64,000 nucleotides of DNA from Dermatophilaceae bacterium Sec6.4. GTDB lineage: Bacteria; Actinomycetota; Actinomycetes; Actinomycetales; Dermatophilaceae. The stretch spans positions 2,294,001 through 2,358,000 of the forward strand of contig CP144172.1 of assembly GCA_039636865.1 (NCBI GenBank), written 5' to 3'. Under the pieces are notes generated by a model. It made no database searches and was not told where the DNA came from. It was given only the letters and a program-made list of their open reading frames with translations. Made by a program: the position numbers and the translations under genes. This document shows, in pieces, positions 27,956 to 37,369 of the stretch. Position 1 is the first letter of the stretch. Each line of letters begins with the position of its first letter.

Positions 27956-28903
27956 TCACGCCTGACGTTGTGCAGTGTGACGAACGAGTGGGAGTCCCTC
28001 GAGCAAGGCCTCGCGGTACACGTCGTCAGCATCCAGGCTGCGAAGTTCTTCAGCCAGACACTCGGCGGTGTCGTAGCGGTGCAGGCTGACCTCCTGGTCG
28101 GGCTGTCCGAAAAGCTGCAGTCGCGCCGTCCGCCCCGATTGGCGGATGAGTTGCAACGGTCCACTCGCGCGGATCAACGTGACTGCCGCGATACCGGATC
28201 CGCTGTCACTGATCGTGCGTTCCACCGGGCATCGCAGGCGGGCAGCCAGCCAACCGGCGAGTAGATCGGAGCTCGCCGAGTCGCGTGCTCCACAGACGAT
28301 CGCCGAGTCCACCGACTCGTACGGTGGTTGGTCCAGTGCGGTGGTGAGCAGACCGCGCCAACGCGTGGTGCGCGCCCATGCCATGTCGGTATCGCCCGGC
28401 ACATAGTGCTGCTGCAGGGCCGACAGCCGGGCCGGGGGATCGTCGCTCAGCGATACGTCGGTGATCCGACGGACCGCCATCGCACCGATGGGGGAGCGGG
28501 CGGCGTCGGCCTCACAGGTCCTGGGCCACCACGCCACGACGGGTGAATCAGCGAGCATCAACGGAACCGCGACACTCTCAGCGTGATCGGCGAGCTCGCC
28601 GTACAACCGACATACGACGATTTCGCTCGCCCCTGCGTCGCCGCCGACTCGGATCTCGGCATCCATCCGTGTCGGGTCGCCCCGATCGGCACGGACCATT
28701 GTCAGGATCCGACTCGGGTGCTGACGGCTCGCCTCGCTCGCTGCCTCCAACGCCGCCTCGGCACTCTCCTCCTCGACAACGACGACCAAGGTCATGACGC
28801 GACCCAGGGCGATCGCACCGACGTCGCCGCGCAGGCTGACCAGCCGTTTACTCACCTCGCGCGTATTGGTGGACTCCAGCGAGACGATCACGGCATTCTC
28901 CAT
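27956..28903 (-). CDS. opcA: OpcA glucose-6-phosphate dehydrogenase assembly protein
   Basis: The 315-aa protein matches OpcA, which binds and activates glucose-6-phosphate dehydrogenase in actinobacteria and cyanobacteria. Recognisable parts are the N-terminal LTLVVVVEEES strand, the PLMLADSPVVAWWP segment and the C-terminal GVELHR-like EVSLHRYDTAECLAEELR. It overlaps the zwf 3' end by 16 bp, as expected for partner subunits, and is followed by pgl after 22 bp. Confidence 0.93.
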   Translation of the reverse strand: MENAVIVSLESTNTREVSKRLVSLRGDVGAIALGRVMTLVVVVEEESAEAALEAASEASRQHPSRILTMVRADRGDPTRMDAEIRVGGDAGASEIVVCRLYGELADHAESVAVPLMLADSPVVAWWPRTCEADAARSPIGAMAVRRITDVSLSDDPPARLSALQQHYVPGDTDMAWARTTRWRGLLTTALDQPPYESVDSAIVCGARDSASSDLLAGWLAARLRCPVERTISDSGSGIAAVTLIRASGPLQLIRQSGRTARLQLFGQPDQEVSLHRYDTAECLAEELRSLDADDVYREALLEGLPLVRHTAQRQA

Positions 28904-30432
28904 TCACGGCCATCGCGGCGCAGCAGGTCATCGGCGTCGGCCGGTCCCCAGCCACCCGGCGCGTACTGGGTAGGGGCTCCCTGCGTGCCCCAGAATTCCT
29001 CGATCGGATCCAGGATCCGCCACGACGTCTCGACCTCTGCGTGGCGCGGGAACAGTGGCGGTTCGCCGAGCAGTACATCCAGGATCAGCCGCTCGTACGC
29101 CTCGGGGCTGGCCTCGGTGAACGCATTGCCGTAGCCGAAGTCCATCGTCACGTCGCGCACCTGCATCTCACCTGCCCCGGGCACCTTGGACCCGAATCTG
29201 ATCGTGATGCCCTCATCGGGCTGGACGCGCATCACGATCGCGTTCTCGCCCAGCTCCGACGTGGAGGTGTCCTTGAACGGCAGGTGCGGTGCCCGCTTGA
29301 AGACGACCGCAATCTCGGTGACCCGTTTGCCCAACCGTTTACCGGTCCTCAGATAAAACGGGACTCCGGCCCAGCGCCGGGTATCGACCAGAAGTTTCAG
29401 CGCGGCGTAGGTCTCGGTACCGGAGGCCGGGTCGATACCGTCCTCGTCCAGGAAGCCGATGACCTTTTCGCTGCCCTGCCACCCGGCGGCGTACTGACCC
29501 CTTGCGGTGGCATGGGAGAGGTCAGCGGGGCTGCGTACTGCGGCCAGCACCTTTTCCTTCTCCGCGCGCAGCGCATCGGCATCGAAGGAGTTGGGCTCCT
29601 CCATGGTCGTCAGCGCGAGCAACTGCAGCAGGTGGTTCTGGATGACGTCGCGCGCGGCCCCGATGCCGTCGTAGTAGCCGGCCCGACCGGCGATACCGAT
29701 GTCCTCGGCCATGGTGATCTGGACATGGTCCACGTAGTGGGAATTCCAGACCGGCTCGAAGATGCCGTTGGCGAACCGCAACGCGAGAATGTTCTGGACC
29801 GTCTCCTTGCCCAGGTAGTGGTCGATACGGAAGATCGACCCGGGCGGAAACACGCTCTCCACGATCGCGTTGAGCTCTTGCGCGCTGGCCAGATCATGGC
29901 CGAACGGCTTTTCGATGATGACGCGGCGCCAGCTGTCGGAAACTTCGCGGGTCAGACCGCTGCGTTCCAGTTGTCGGGCGACGGGCGCGAATGCTGCCGG
30001 AGGGATGGACAGGTAGAAGGCGTGGTTGCCGTCGGTGCCGCGTTCGCGGTCAACCGCCTCGACCTCGACCGCGAGGCGGTCGAAGCCTGCGTCGTCATCG
30101 AAACTACCCGATACGAAACGCAGTCCATCGGCCAGCGCGCGCCAGGATTCGTCCCGGAAGGGGGTCCGGGCGCCGGCACGTACGCTGCGCTCCACCTCCT
30201 GAACGAAGCGTTCGCGACTCCAGTCGCGGCGCGCGAACCCGATCAGGGTGAAGTTGGGCGGGAGCAGCCCACGGTTTGTCAGGTCGTAGATGGCGGGCAG
30301 TAACTTCTTCTGCGCCAGGTCGCCGGTGACACCGAACATCACCATGCTGCATGGCCCGGCGATCAGCGGCAGGCGCCGATCGCCGGGACTCCGTAGCGGA
30401 TTACTGCCGCGCGCGACGTGCGCGGAGGTCAC
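28888..30432 (-). CDS. zwf: Glucose-6-phosphate 1-dehydrogenase
   Basis: This 514-aa enzyme oxidises glucose 6-phosphate and makes NADPH. It has the nucleotide-binding MFGVTGDLAQKKLLPAIYDL, the active-site RIDHYLGKETVQNILALRF and the IEKPFGHDLASAQELN region. The start GTG 30432 overlaps the pgi stop (GTGA). Its accessory OpcA follows. It is in the middle of the tkt-tal-pgi-zwf-opcA-pgl operon. Confidence 0.97.
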   Translation of the reverse strand: MTSAHVARGSNPLRSPGDRRLPLIAGPCSMVMFGVTGDLAQKKLLPAIYDLTNRGLLPPNFTLIGFARRDWSRERFVQEVERSVRAGARTPFRDESWRALADGLRFVSGSFDDDAGFDRLAVEVEAVDRERGTDGNHAFYLSIPPAAFAPVARQLERSGLTREVSDSWRRVIIEKPFGHDLASAQELNAIVESVFPPGSIFRIDHYLGKETVQNILALRFANGIFEPVWNSHYVDHVQITMAEDIGIAGRAGYYDGIGAARDVIQNHLLQLLALTTMEEPNSFDADALRAEKEKVLAAVRSPADLSHATARGQYAAGWQGSEKVIGFLDEDGIDPASGTETYAALKLLVDTRRWAGVPFYLRTGKRLGKRVTEIAVVFKRAPHLPFKDTSTSELGENAIVMRVQPDEGITIRFGSKVPGAGEMQVRDVTMDFGYGNAFTEASPEAYERLILDVLLGEPPLFPRHAEVETSWRILDPIEEFWGTQGAPTQYAPGGWGPADADDLLRRDGREWRMP

Positions 30433-32066
30433 GAACCTGATGTTCCCTGCGTTGCCTTGGCAATGGCCTCACTGAGCTGCGCCAGACCCTGGTCGTGGTC
30501 GGTCAGGTGCAGTTGCAGGACCGGACGGCCATGGTCCGCGAGTACTTTCGCATCCCCGCCGGCCTGTGAGGTGATGAAGTCACCGAAGGTGAAATCTCGC
30601 CCCGGTACCGGATAGTCCTCGCGCGGTGTGGTTGTGATCTGCAGGTAGATGCCGATCGCAGGACCGCCCTTGTGGTACTGCCCGGTGGAGTGCAGGAAGC
30701 GCGGCGCCCACCCGAAGGTGACAGGGCGCTGCAACCGTTTGGCAAAGGCGACCTGGACGTCAGCCAGCGACTGGTCGGCGATCCGGTCCAGGTAGGCCAT
30801 CACTGCCAGGTACCCGTCATCGGGAAGTTGAGCCAGCAGGGCTTCGATGGCTGCAGGCACGCTGTCTGCGTCGCCGAGCCAGTCGCCACCGAGGCTGCGT
30901 ACCTCCACAGCACCGTCGGTGTACGCCGGGGCGTCACCACCTCCGGTACCTGCGTCGAGCAGCTCACGAGAGGCCGCTTTCGCGCTCTCGACATCGGGTT
31001 GATCGAACGGGTTGATCGCCAGCAATCGGCCCGCGACCGCGACCGCGGCCTCCCACAACAGCATCGACGCGCCGAGGGACCCGCCCACCGATACAGCGGC
31101 CGGGCCTTCGGGTGTTTCATCGGAGTCGTCGGCTACCAGGTAGACGTACAACTCGTCATCGGTCTGCGCAGTCGGAGCCGACGATCCAACGACGACGGGC
31201 AGGATGCCCTTGCCCTGCTTTCCGGTGCTCTCTGCAATGAGCTGCTCGGCCCAGTTGCCGAAACCGATGTTCGCAGTGCCCGCATCGAGCAGGACCAACT
31301 TGTCCCGTAGCGGTGAGGTCGCGCCCATGGCCGCTGCGAGGCGCAGCGCGGGGTTGGCGTCGTCATCGGCTGCGAGAGCTTCGGTGACGGCCTCTGCCTC
31401 GTCGAGCAGGGCGCCGATATCGGCGCCCGCAAGGCCGCTGGGTACCAGCCCGAACGCGGTCAGGGCGGAGTACCGTCCGCCGACTGCTGGGTCGGCGTTG
31501 ATGACGGTGTAGCCGTTGCCGCGAGCATCTTTGTCCAGCGGGCTGCCGGGGTCGGTCACGATCACGATGCGCTGGGTCGGGTCGATGCCGGCATCGGTGA
31601 ATGCCTTCTCGAACGCTCTACGCTGCGAATCGGTTTCGACCGTGGAACCGGATTTGGAGGAGACCACGACGACGGTGTTCTCCAGGCGGTCCTCGACGCC
31701 CGCCCGGACCATGTCCGGCTGGGAGGAGTCCAGCACCACGAGCGGAACACCCGCGGTCTCGCAGATGACCTCCGGTGCCAACGAGGAACCTCCCATCCCA
31801 CACAGCACCACGCGGTCCAGACCGTCAGCCGCGAAGTCAGCCCGCAGGCTCTCGATCTGGGCGACCAGCGGTCGAGAGGACCGGGCCAGGCTTACCCAGG
31901 ACAGCCGCTTGCCCGATTCCTCCTCGGCGTCCGGCCCCCACAGGGTCTTGTCCTGCGCAAAGAGCCGGCTCGCGACCTTGTCGGTTACCAACTGCGCGAC
32001 ATGCGCCTCGATCGCATCGGCTGCTGCACCGACGGCTGTTACCTGTTGGGAGGAAGACACAGTCAT
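30429..32066 (-). CDS. pgi: Glucose-6-phosphate isomerase
   Basis: The 545-aa protein starts at ATG 32066 (or GTG 32069), overlapping the tal stop. It shows sugar-isomerase (SIS) features: CGMGGSSLAPEVI, VVVSSKSGSTVETDSQ and the GRYSALTAFGLVP segment, then the C-terminal active-site region near LHSTGQYHKGGP. It interconverts glucose 6-phosphate and fructose 6-phosphate. The sequence is of the divergent actinobacterial type associated with pentose phosphate operons, often annotated as pgi within tal-pgi pairs. Confidence 0.93.
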   Translation of the reverse strand: MTVSSSQQVTAVGAAADAIEAHVAQLVTDKVASRLFAQDKTLWGPDAEEESGKRLSWVSLARSSRPLVAQIESLRADFAADGLDRVVLCGMGGSSLAPEVICETAGVPLVVLDSSQPDMVRAGVEDRLENTVVVVSSKSGSTVETDSQRRAFEKAFTDAGIDPTQRIVIVTDPGSPLDKDARGNGYTVINADPAVGGRYSALTAFGLVPSGLAGADIGALLDEAEAVTEALAADDDANPALRLAAAMGATSPLRDKLVLLDAGTANIGFGNWAEQLIAESTGKQGKGILPVVVGSSAPTAQTDDELYVYLVADDSDETPEGPAAVSVGGSLGASMLLWEAAVAVAGRLLAINPFDQPDVESAKAASRELLDAGTGGGDAPAYTDGAVEVRSLGGDWLGDADSVPAAIEALLAQLPDDGYLAVMAYLDRIADQSLADVQVAFAKRLQRPVTFGWAPRFLHSTGQYHKGGPAIGIYLQITTTPREDYPVPGRDFTFGDFITSQAGGDAKVLADHGRPVLQLHLTDHDQGLAQLSEAIAKATQGTSGS

Positions 32067-33181
32067 CACTTGCCCGCCTTGTCCAGCTCACCCTTGACGG
32101 ACTCGAGCAGCTCCGCCCACGACTTCTCGAACTTGTCGACACCCTCGTCCTCGAGGACCTTCACGACGTCGGCATAGCTCACACCGATCGCGTCCAGTGC
32201 ATCCAGGACCGCTTTCGCGTCGTCGTAGTGACCGGTGACCTGATCGCCGGCAATTTCACCGTGGTCCGCGACCGCGTCCATGGTCTTGCCGGGCATCGTG
32301 TTGACGGTTTCGTCAGCTGCGAGGTCCACGACGTACATCGTGTCCTTGTACTCGGGGTTCTTGACTCCGGTCGAGGCCCACAGCGGACGCTGTACGTGAG
32401 CGCCGTCGGCCTTCAAGGTCTCCCACCGTGAGGTGGAGAAGACCTCTTCGAACGCCTGGTAGGCCAAGCGCGCATTCGCGATACCGGCCTTGCCCTTGAG
32501 TGCCTTGGCCTCGTCGTTGTCCAACGCATCCAGCCGGTTGTCGATCTCGGAGTCGACGCGCGAGACGAAGAACGACGCCACCGAACGAATGCTCGACAGG
32601 TCGTGCCCGTTCTCTTTTGCCTGCTCGAGCCCGGACAGGTAGGCATTCATCACGGCGCGGTAGCGCTCCAGGGAGAAGATCAAGGTGACATTGACGCTGA
32701 TCCCCGCAGCGGTGGCCGAGGTGATGGACGGCAGGCCCTCGACGGTTGCCGGGATCTTGATCATCACGTTCTTGCGGTCGACGGTCTCCCACAGTTTGCT
32801 CGCCATAGCGGTGGTGGGTTCGGTCTGATGCGCCATCCGGGGATCGACCTCGATGGAGACCCGACCATCCTGACCATTTGTCGCGTCGTAGACGGGCTTC
32901 ATCACGTCACAGGCATCCCGTACGTCGGTCGTGGTGATGGCGAACGTCGCGTCGTCCACCGAAGCGCCGTCGCTCGCGAGCTGCTTGATCTGCTCGTTGT
33001 AGTCATTGCCCTTGGACAGGGCAGCCGCGAAGATCGTGGGGTTGCTGGTCTGACCGACGACGGACTTCTCGTCGATGAGTCGTTGCAGCTCGCCGGAGTG
33101 GATCAGACCGCGGGACAGATCGTCCAGCCAGATCGAGACGCCGACATCGGACAGAGCCTTGAGTCGTTCGTTGGTAGCCAT
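32066..33181 (-). CDS. tal: Transaldolase
   Basis: This 371-aa (beta/alpha)8 enzyme transfers a dihydroxyacetone unit between sugar phosphates. It shows [20 protein letters not shown] at the N-terminus, [27 protein letters not shown], the catalytic Lys in [16 protein letters not shown] and [20 protein letters not shown]. It fits the long actinobacterial transaldolase group. It lies 45 bp downstream of tkt. Confidence 0.96.
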   Translation of the reverse strand: MATNERLKALSDVGVSIWLDDLSRGLIHSGELQRLIDEKSVVGQTSNPTIFAAALSKGNDYNEQIKQLASDGASVDDATFAITTTDVRDACDVMKPVYDATNGQDGRVSIEVDPRMAHQTEPTTAMASKLWETVDRKNVMIKIPATVEGLPSITSATAAGISVNVTLIFSLERYRAVMNAYLSGLEQAKENGHDLSSIRSVASFFVSRVDSEIDNRLDALDNDEAKALKGKAGIANARLAYQAFEEVFSTSRWETLKADGAHVQRPLWASTGVKNPEYKDTMYVVDLAADETVNTMPGKTMDAVADHGEIAGDQVTGHYDDAKAVLDALDAIGVSYADVVKVLEDEGVDKFEKSWAELLESVKGELDKAGK

Positions 33182-33226
33182 CGAAATTTCTCCTGTAGTG
33201 ATCGCGTTCTTGCTGATCAGGTTGAG

Positions 33227-35362
33227 TCAGAGTGAGTTGAGGGAGTCTTGCGCAGCAGTCACCATGTGCTCGCTGGTGATGCCGAACTTCTCCAGCAGCA
33301 GTGCGCCATCGGCGCTCGCGCCGTAGTGGTCGATACCGATCGCGATTCCCGCGTCACCGACGATGTCGTGCCAGCCGAAGGTCGTTGCGGCTTCGATCGA
33401 GACACGTGCCTTCACGCTCGCCGGTAGTACCTGCTCGCGATAGGAGGCGTCCTGAGCGAAGAACCACTCGCGGCACGGGAGCGACACGACGCGCGCGTCG
33501 ATGTTCTTTTCCTTCAGCGCCTTGCGGGCCTCGACAGCGACACTGACCTCTGAGCCGGTGGCGATCAGGATCACGTCGGGGGTGTCCTTCTCGGAATCCG
33601 CCAGGATGTACCCACCGCGGTCGACACCGTCCGCAGATGCGAATTCGGTGCGGTCCAGAGTGGGCAGCGCCTGCCGGGACAGGATGAGTGCGGCCGCTCC
33701 ACGACGGGTCAGGATCGATTTCCAGGCGATTGCCGTCTCGTTGGCGTCCGAGGGTCGCACGACATCCAACTGGGGGATCGCACGCAACGAAGCGATCTGC
33801 TCGATCGGCTGATGGGTCGGGCCGTCCTCGCCGAGGCCGACAGAGTCGTGTGTCCAGACAAAAGTCACCGGAATGTTCTGCAGCGCGGCGAGTCGGACGG
33901 CCGGGCGCATGTAGTCCGAGAATGTCAGGAAGGTGCCGCCGTAGGGGCGGGTCAGACCCTCCAGTGCGATGCCGTTCAGCGCCATCCCCATCGCGTTCTC
34001 ACGGATACCGAAGTGCAGGGTTCGACCGTAGGGGCCGCCCTTCCACTCCTGCGTCTGGCGGTTGTGCGGCAAAAAGCTGGGCGCACCGGTCATGGTGGTG
34101 TTGTTGGACCCTGCGAGGTCGGCAGACCCACCCCACAGCTCCGGCATCACATCTGCAAGCGCAGTGAGCACCTTGCCGGAGGCCGCGCGCGAGGCAATGC
34201 CCTTGGCGTCGGCCTCGAAGGTCGGGAACGCCTCGCTGAAGCCGTCGGGAAGTTCCTGGGCGACCAGCCGATCCAGCAGTTTTGCGGCATCGGTGTTCGC
34301 AGCGCGCCACGCGTCGAAATCCTGCTGCCATGCGGCGTGGGCCTGCGCACCTCGGTCCTTGACCTTGCGGACGTGCGAGATGACCTCATCGGACACCTCG
34401 AAGGTTTGCTCGGGATCGAAGCCGAGCAACTTCTTGGTGCCCTCGATCTCCGCGTCGCCGAGTGCAGATCCGTGCGCGTCGCCGGTGCCTTTCTTGTTCG
34501 GGGCAGGCCACGCCAGGACCGTCTTCAACGCAATGAACGACGGCTTGTCCGTGACAGCCTTGGCCGCCTCGATCGCGTCGAGCAGGGCATCGATGTCTTC
34601 GACGTAGTCGCCATCGCCCTTGCTCGTCGCGCCCAAGCGCCAGTCGACGGTCTGCACGTGCCAGCCGTAGGCCTCGTAGCGGGCGGCGACGTTCTCGCTG
34701 AACGACACGTCGGTGTCGTCCTCGATGGAGATCTGGTTCTGGTCGTAGAAGGCGATCAGGTTGCCCAGTTCCTGGGTTCCTGCCAGCGACGCGGACTCGC
34801 CTGAGACGCCTTCCATCATGTCGCCGTCGGAGGCGATGGTCCAGATGCGGTGGTCGAAGGGGCTGGTGCCGGGTGCGGCATCTGGGTCGAGCAGACCGCG
34901 CTGCCGACGCTGCGCCATGGCCATCCCCACGGCCGAGGCGATGCCCGAGCCCAGGGGTCCGGTGGTGATGTCAACCCCGTCGGTGTGGCCGTACTCAGGG
35001 TGGCCGGGGGTCTTGGAACCCCAGGTGCGCAGCGCCTTGAGGTCATCGAGTTCCAGGCCGTAGCCGGAGAAGTAGAGCTGGATGTACTGGGTCAGGCTGG
35101 AGTGTCCGCAGGAGAGCACGAACCGGTCGCGGCCGATCCACGTCGCGTCGGCGGGGTCGATCCGCATGACCTGCTGGTAGAGCAGGTAGGCCAGCGGCGC
35201 CAGGCTCATCGCGGTGCCGGGGTGGCCGTTACCAGTCTTCTGGACCGCGTCGGCGGCCAGCAGCCGTGCCGTGTCGACGGCACGCACATCGACGGCGGTC
35301 CACCCCGCGGTGCTCGCTACAGGCTGGGAAAGGCTGGGATCGCGACGGGTGTCCTGGCTCAC
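33227..35362 (-). CDS. tkt: Transketolase
   Basis: This 711-aa thiamine-diphosphate enzyme has the N-terminal GNGHPGTAMSLAPLAYLLYQ, the TPP motif SDGDMMEGVSGESASLAG, and the C-terminal TWTHDSVGLGEDGPTHQPIEQ and the AEGVD-like FASADGVDRGGYIL regions. It transfers two-carbon units in the non-oxidative pentose phosphate pathway. It is the first gene of the minus-strand operon; its promoter should lie in the AT-richer gap 35363-35639. Confidence 0.97.
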   Translation of the reverse strand: MSQDTRRDPSLSQPVASTAGWTAVDVRAVDTARLLAADAVQKTGNGHPGTAMSLAPLAYLLYQQVMRIDPADATWIGRDRFVLSCGHSSLTQYIQLYFSGYGLELDDLKALRTWGSKTPGHPEYGHTDGVDITTGPLGSGIASAVGMAMAQRRQRGLLDPDAAPGTSPFDHRIWTIASDGDMMEGVSGESASLAGTQELGNLIAFYDQNQISIEDDTDVSFSENVAARYEAYGWHVQTVDWRLGATSKGDGDYVEDIDALLDAIEAAKAVTDKPSFIALKTVLAWPAPNKKGTGDAHGSALGDAEIEGTKKLLGFDPEQTFEVSDEVISHVRKVKDRGAQAHAAWQQDFDAWRAANTDAAKLLDRLVAQELPDGFSEAFPTFEADAKGIASRAASGKVLTALADVMPELWGGSADLAGSNNTTMTGAPSFLPHNRQTQEWKGGPYGRTLHFGIRENAMGMALNGIALEGLTRPYGGTFLTFSDYMRPAVRLAALQNIPVTFVWTHDSVGLGEDGPTHQPIEQIASLRAIPQLDVVRPSDANETAIAWKSILTRRGAAALILSRQALPTLDRTEFASADGVDRGGYILADSEKDTPDVILIATGSEVSVAVEARKALKEKNIDARVVSLPCREWFFAQDASYREQVLPASVKARVSIEAATTFGWHDIVGDAGIAIGIDHYGASADGALLLEKFGITSEHMVTAAQDSLNSL

Positions 35363-35479
35363 GGGAGAAGACTCCTTCAGGTTTGTGGGTATTTGCTGAC
35401 TGCTTGCGCGTCTGTAGTTAGGACCCTAGACCCGAAATGGCCTGGTTCGCATCTCCATCTCGCGCACTTCTCACATATT

Positions 35480-35499
35480 ACAACAGTGGAACGTGTTGT
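35480..35499. promoter_or_regulatory. Inverted repeat in the AT-rich region upstream of tkt
   Basis: ACAACA (35480-35485) and TGTTGT (35494-35499) flank an 8-base spacer within an unusually AT-rich stretch. The gap 35363-35639 has no gene. It could hold the tkt promoter and an operator; evidence is position only. Confidence 0.3.
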
Positions 35500-35639
35500 T
35501 TTATGTCCGATTGAGGATGGGCCTTGTACATCCCGGTGCGCGCCGGATCTGCCTGGTGACGGCGCCCGTCAGGTGGGTCGTCAACAGCCCAGCAGCGGCT
35601 GCATCGCAGACGGGGTCACTCAGCAGGCAGGTTCACCGC

Positions 35640-36446
35640 TCAGGCCGCTGCCGGTTTGGCGGCTCGCACGATGGCGGAGTGCATTCCGGGCGCGGCTTCG
35701 TGGGTGAAGTCGACCTCGGCGTCGATGAAACCGGCTGCAGTCAACCCCTCCAGGTATTCGGCGCGGGACAGGGCACCGGCGATGCAGCCGACGTAGGAGC
35801 CGCGCTCGGCCCGGTCCGCGACACTGAGGTGGTCCTCAGCGACGACATCGGATATTCCGATTCGCCCGCCAGGGACGAGTACGCGGAACATCTCGGCCAA
35901 CACGGCGGGCTTGTCGGTGGACAAGTTGATCACGCAGTTGGAGATCACGACGTCGACACACGCGTCGGGCAGCGGCACGTCTTCCATCGTTCCTTTCAGG
36001 AACTCGACGTTGTCGACGCCGGCCCTGGCCTTGTTCGCGTTGGCCAACGTGAGCATCTCCTGCGTCATGTCCACGCCGTAGGCGAAGCCGCTCGGCCCGA
36101 CCCGTCGTGCGGAGAGCAGCACGTCGATTCCGCCGCCCGAACCCAGGTCGAGGACCTTCTCACCGGCGCGTAGCTGAGCCACGATCATCGGGTTGCCGCA
36201 TCCCAGACTGGCGGCTACCGCCTCGGCAGGCAGTTCACTGTGCTCGTCGGTGCTGTACAGGCTGGATCCGAAAGCAGCATCCACGTCGGTGCCACCCCCG
36301 CAACAGGACGCGTTCGCCTCGACAACCGAGGAGGACACCCGATTCTGATCGGCGTCCACGACGGCCAGTGCATCCTGGCCGGTGCTGCTGACTGCGGTCG
36401 CCGCCTCGGCGTAACGGGCCCGGACCTGTTCACGGATATCAGCCAT
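35640..36446 (-). CDS. arsM: Arsenite S-adenosylmethionine methyltransferase
   Basis: This 268-aa SAM methyltransferase starts at ATG 36446, with AAGGAG upstream; the longer frame is not supported. The SAM motif is VLDLGSGGGIDVLLSA. It has cysteines at the places used by ArsM to bind As(III): a Cys48-Cys49 pair (NASCCGG), GCGNP, SNCVINLS and GCIAGA. ArsM methylates arsenite to volatile or less toxic species. It is divergent from an ArsR regulator. No arsB, acr3 or arsC gene is nearby. Confidence 0.93.
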   Translation of the reverse strand: MADIREQVRARYAEAATAVSSTGQDALAVVDADQNRVSSSVVEANASCCGGGTDVDAAFGSSLYSTDEHSELPAEAVAASLGCGNPMIVAQLRAGEKVLDLGSGGGIDVLLSARRVGPSGFAYGVDMTQEMLTLANANKARAGVDNVEFLKGTMEDVPLPDACVDVVISNCVINLSTDKPAVLAEMFRVLVPGGRIGISDVVAEDHLSVADRAERGSYVGCIAGALSRAEYLEGLTAAGFIDAEVDFTHEAAPGMHSAIVRAAKPAAA

Positions 36447-36467
36447 GGTCACTCCTTGATAGAAGAA

Positions 36468-36505
36468 TATCGATGTATCGACTTTCGCTGATCCATCGAT
36501 GTATG
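36468..36505. promoter_or_regulatory. ArsR-type operators between arsM and arsR
   Basis: Two related sites, ATATCGATGTATCGA (36468-36482) and CATCGATGTATG (36494-36505), share the core ATCGATGTAT in the divergent intergenic region. The spacing suggests control of both genes by the ArsR protein. Binding is inferred. Confidence 0.6.
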
Positions 36506-36530
36506 TCAATCAGTGTGACAAGCTCATCGG

Positions 36531-36896
36531 GTGATGACCGCGCTACCGATGGCCAATGACGTGACGGACTGCTGCAGTCCGGTCACCGGCGATGTCCTCG
36601 ATGTGGTCGAGGCCGAACGTCTCGCCCGCATCTTCAAAGCCCTCGGCGACCCGACCCGCGTCCGATTGCTGTCGCGGATCGCAGCTCACTCCGACGAGGA
36701 AGCCTGCGTCTGTGATCTCACCGAGCCCGGCGGGCTCAGCCAACCGACGGTCTCCCATCACCTCAAGCAACTCGTCGACGCCGGGCTACTGACCCGCGAG
36801 CAACGCGGCCGCTGGTCCTACTACCGAGTGGTGACCAGCACCCTCGACGCGCTGGCCACCGCCCTGAGGCGTCCAGATTTTCTACACCTCGGATAG
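36531..36896 (+). CDS. arsR: ArsR-family arsenic-responsive repressor
   Basis: The 121-aa protein (GTG 36531 or ATG 36534) has the ArsR winged helix: ARIFKALGDPTRVRLLSRIA, then QPTVSHHLKQLVDAGLLTRE. Cysteines in EACVCDLTE lie at the start of the recognition-helix region, the position where As(III)/Sb(III)-responsive ArsR proteins bind metal, and DCC lies near the N-terminus. It likely represses arsM and itself until arsenite binds. Confidence 0.92.
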   Translation: MMTALPMANDVTDCCSPVTGDVLDVVEAERLARIFKALGDPTRVRLLSRIAAHSDEEACVCDLTEPGGLSQPTVSHHLKQLVDAGLLTREQRGRWSYYRVVTSTLDALATALRRPDFLHLG

Positions 36897-36959
36897 CTGC
36901 CCAGCCTGCCAGTGTTTCGCTCTTACCTGCCGCCTCGCACGGGTCGCAGGATTTGCCGG

Positions 36960-37136
36960 TTACCTCAGGCTCGCGACGATGAAGAGAATCGCTGCGGCAA
37001 CGTCGACGCCAACCGCTGTTGCCCTCAGCCCTTTCTTTTGGGACTCGGTCCGGGTATTTCTGGAGGCAGCCACGATCATCACCAACCCGATGCCAAGGAG
37101 AGCAATTCCGGCCCAGAGCAATGCTCCGCGCGTCAT
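36960..37136 (-). CDS. Small membrane protein (58 aa)
   Basis: On the minus strand ATG 37136 opens a 58-codon frame. It encodes two hydrophobic segments: residues about 4-24 (GALLWAGIALLGIGLVMIVA) and about 39-57 (AVGVDVAAAILFIVAS), with a polar middle (SRNTRTESQKKGL). AGGTGGTGA lies upstream. I recognise no family. The gap between arsR and the next gene (36897-37369) otherwise shows nothing coding. Confidence 0.5.
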   Translation of the reverse strand: MTRGALLWAGIALLGIGLVMIVAASRNTRTESQKKGLRATAVGVDVAAAILFIVASLR

Positions 37137-37369
37137 GACGTCACCACCTGGCTGTATGCGAGAGACCGTGGCGTACGAAAGCCGGCGCTATGTGCTTTGA
37201 AGCTCATGCCGGCCAGCTTGGTCGGTCACAGATGTGGAAGCAACCATCGCTCTGGTCGCCTGGGTTGCCGGCGGAAACTTCCAAGTCTCGACAGCCTCGA
37301 AATCGGCCGCCAGGTAGATGAAATCCGGAACGCCGGATCTGAACCGAACCAGCTGCGAACATCGGTCCT

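Noticed and set aside
29041..30303. 420-aa plus-strand ORF across zwf
   Set aside because: It is antisense to zwf, which has clear catalytic motifs; no family is visible in the shadow.
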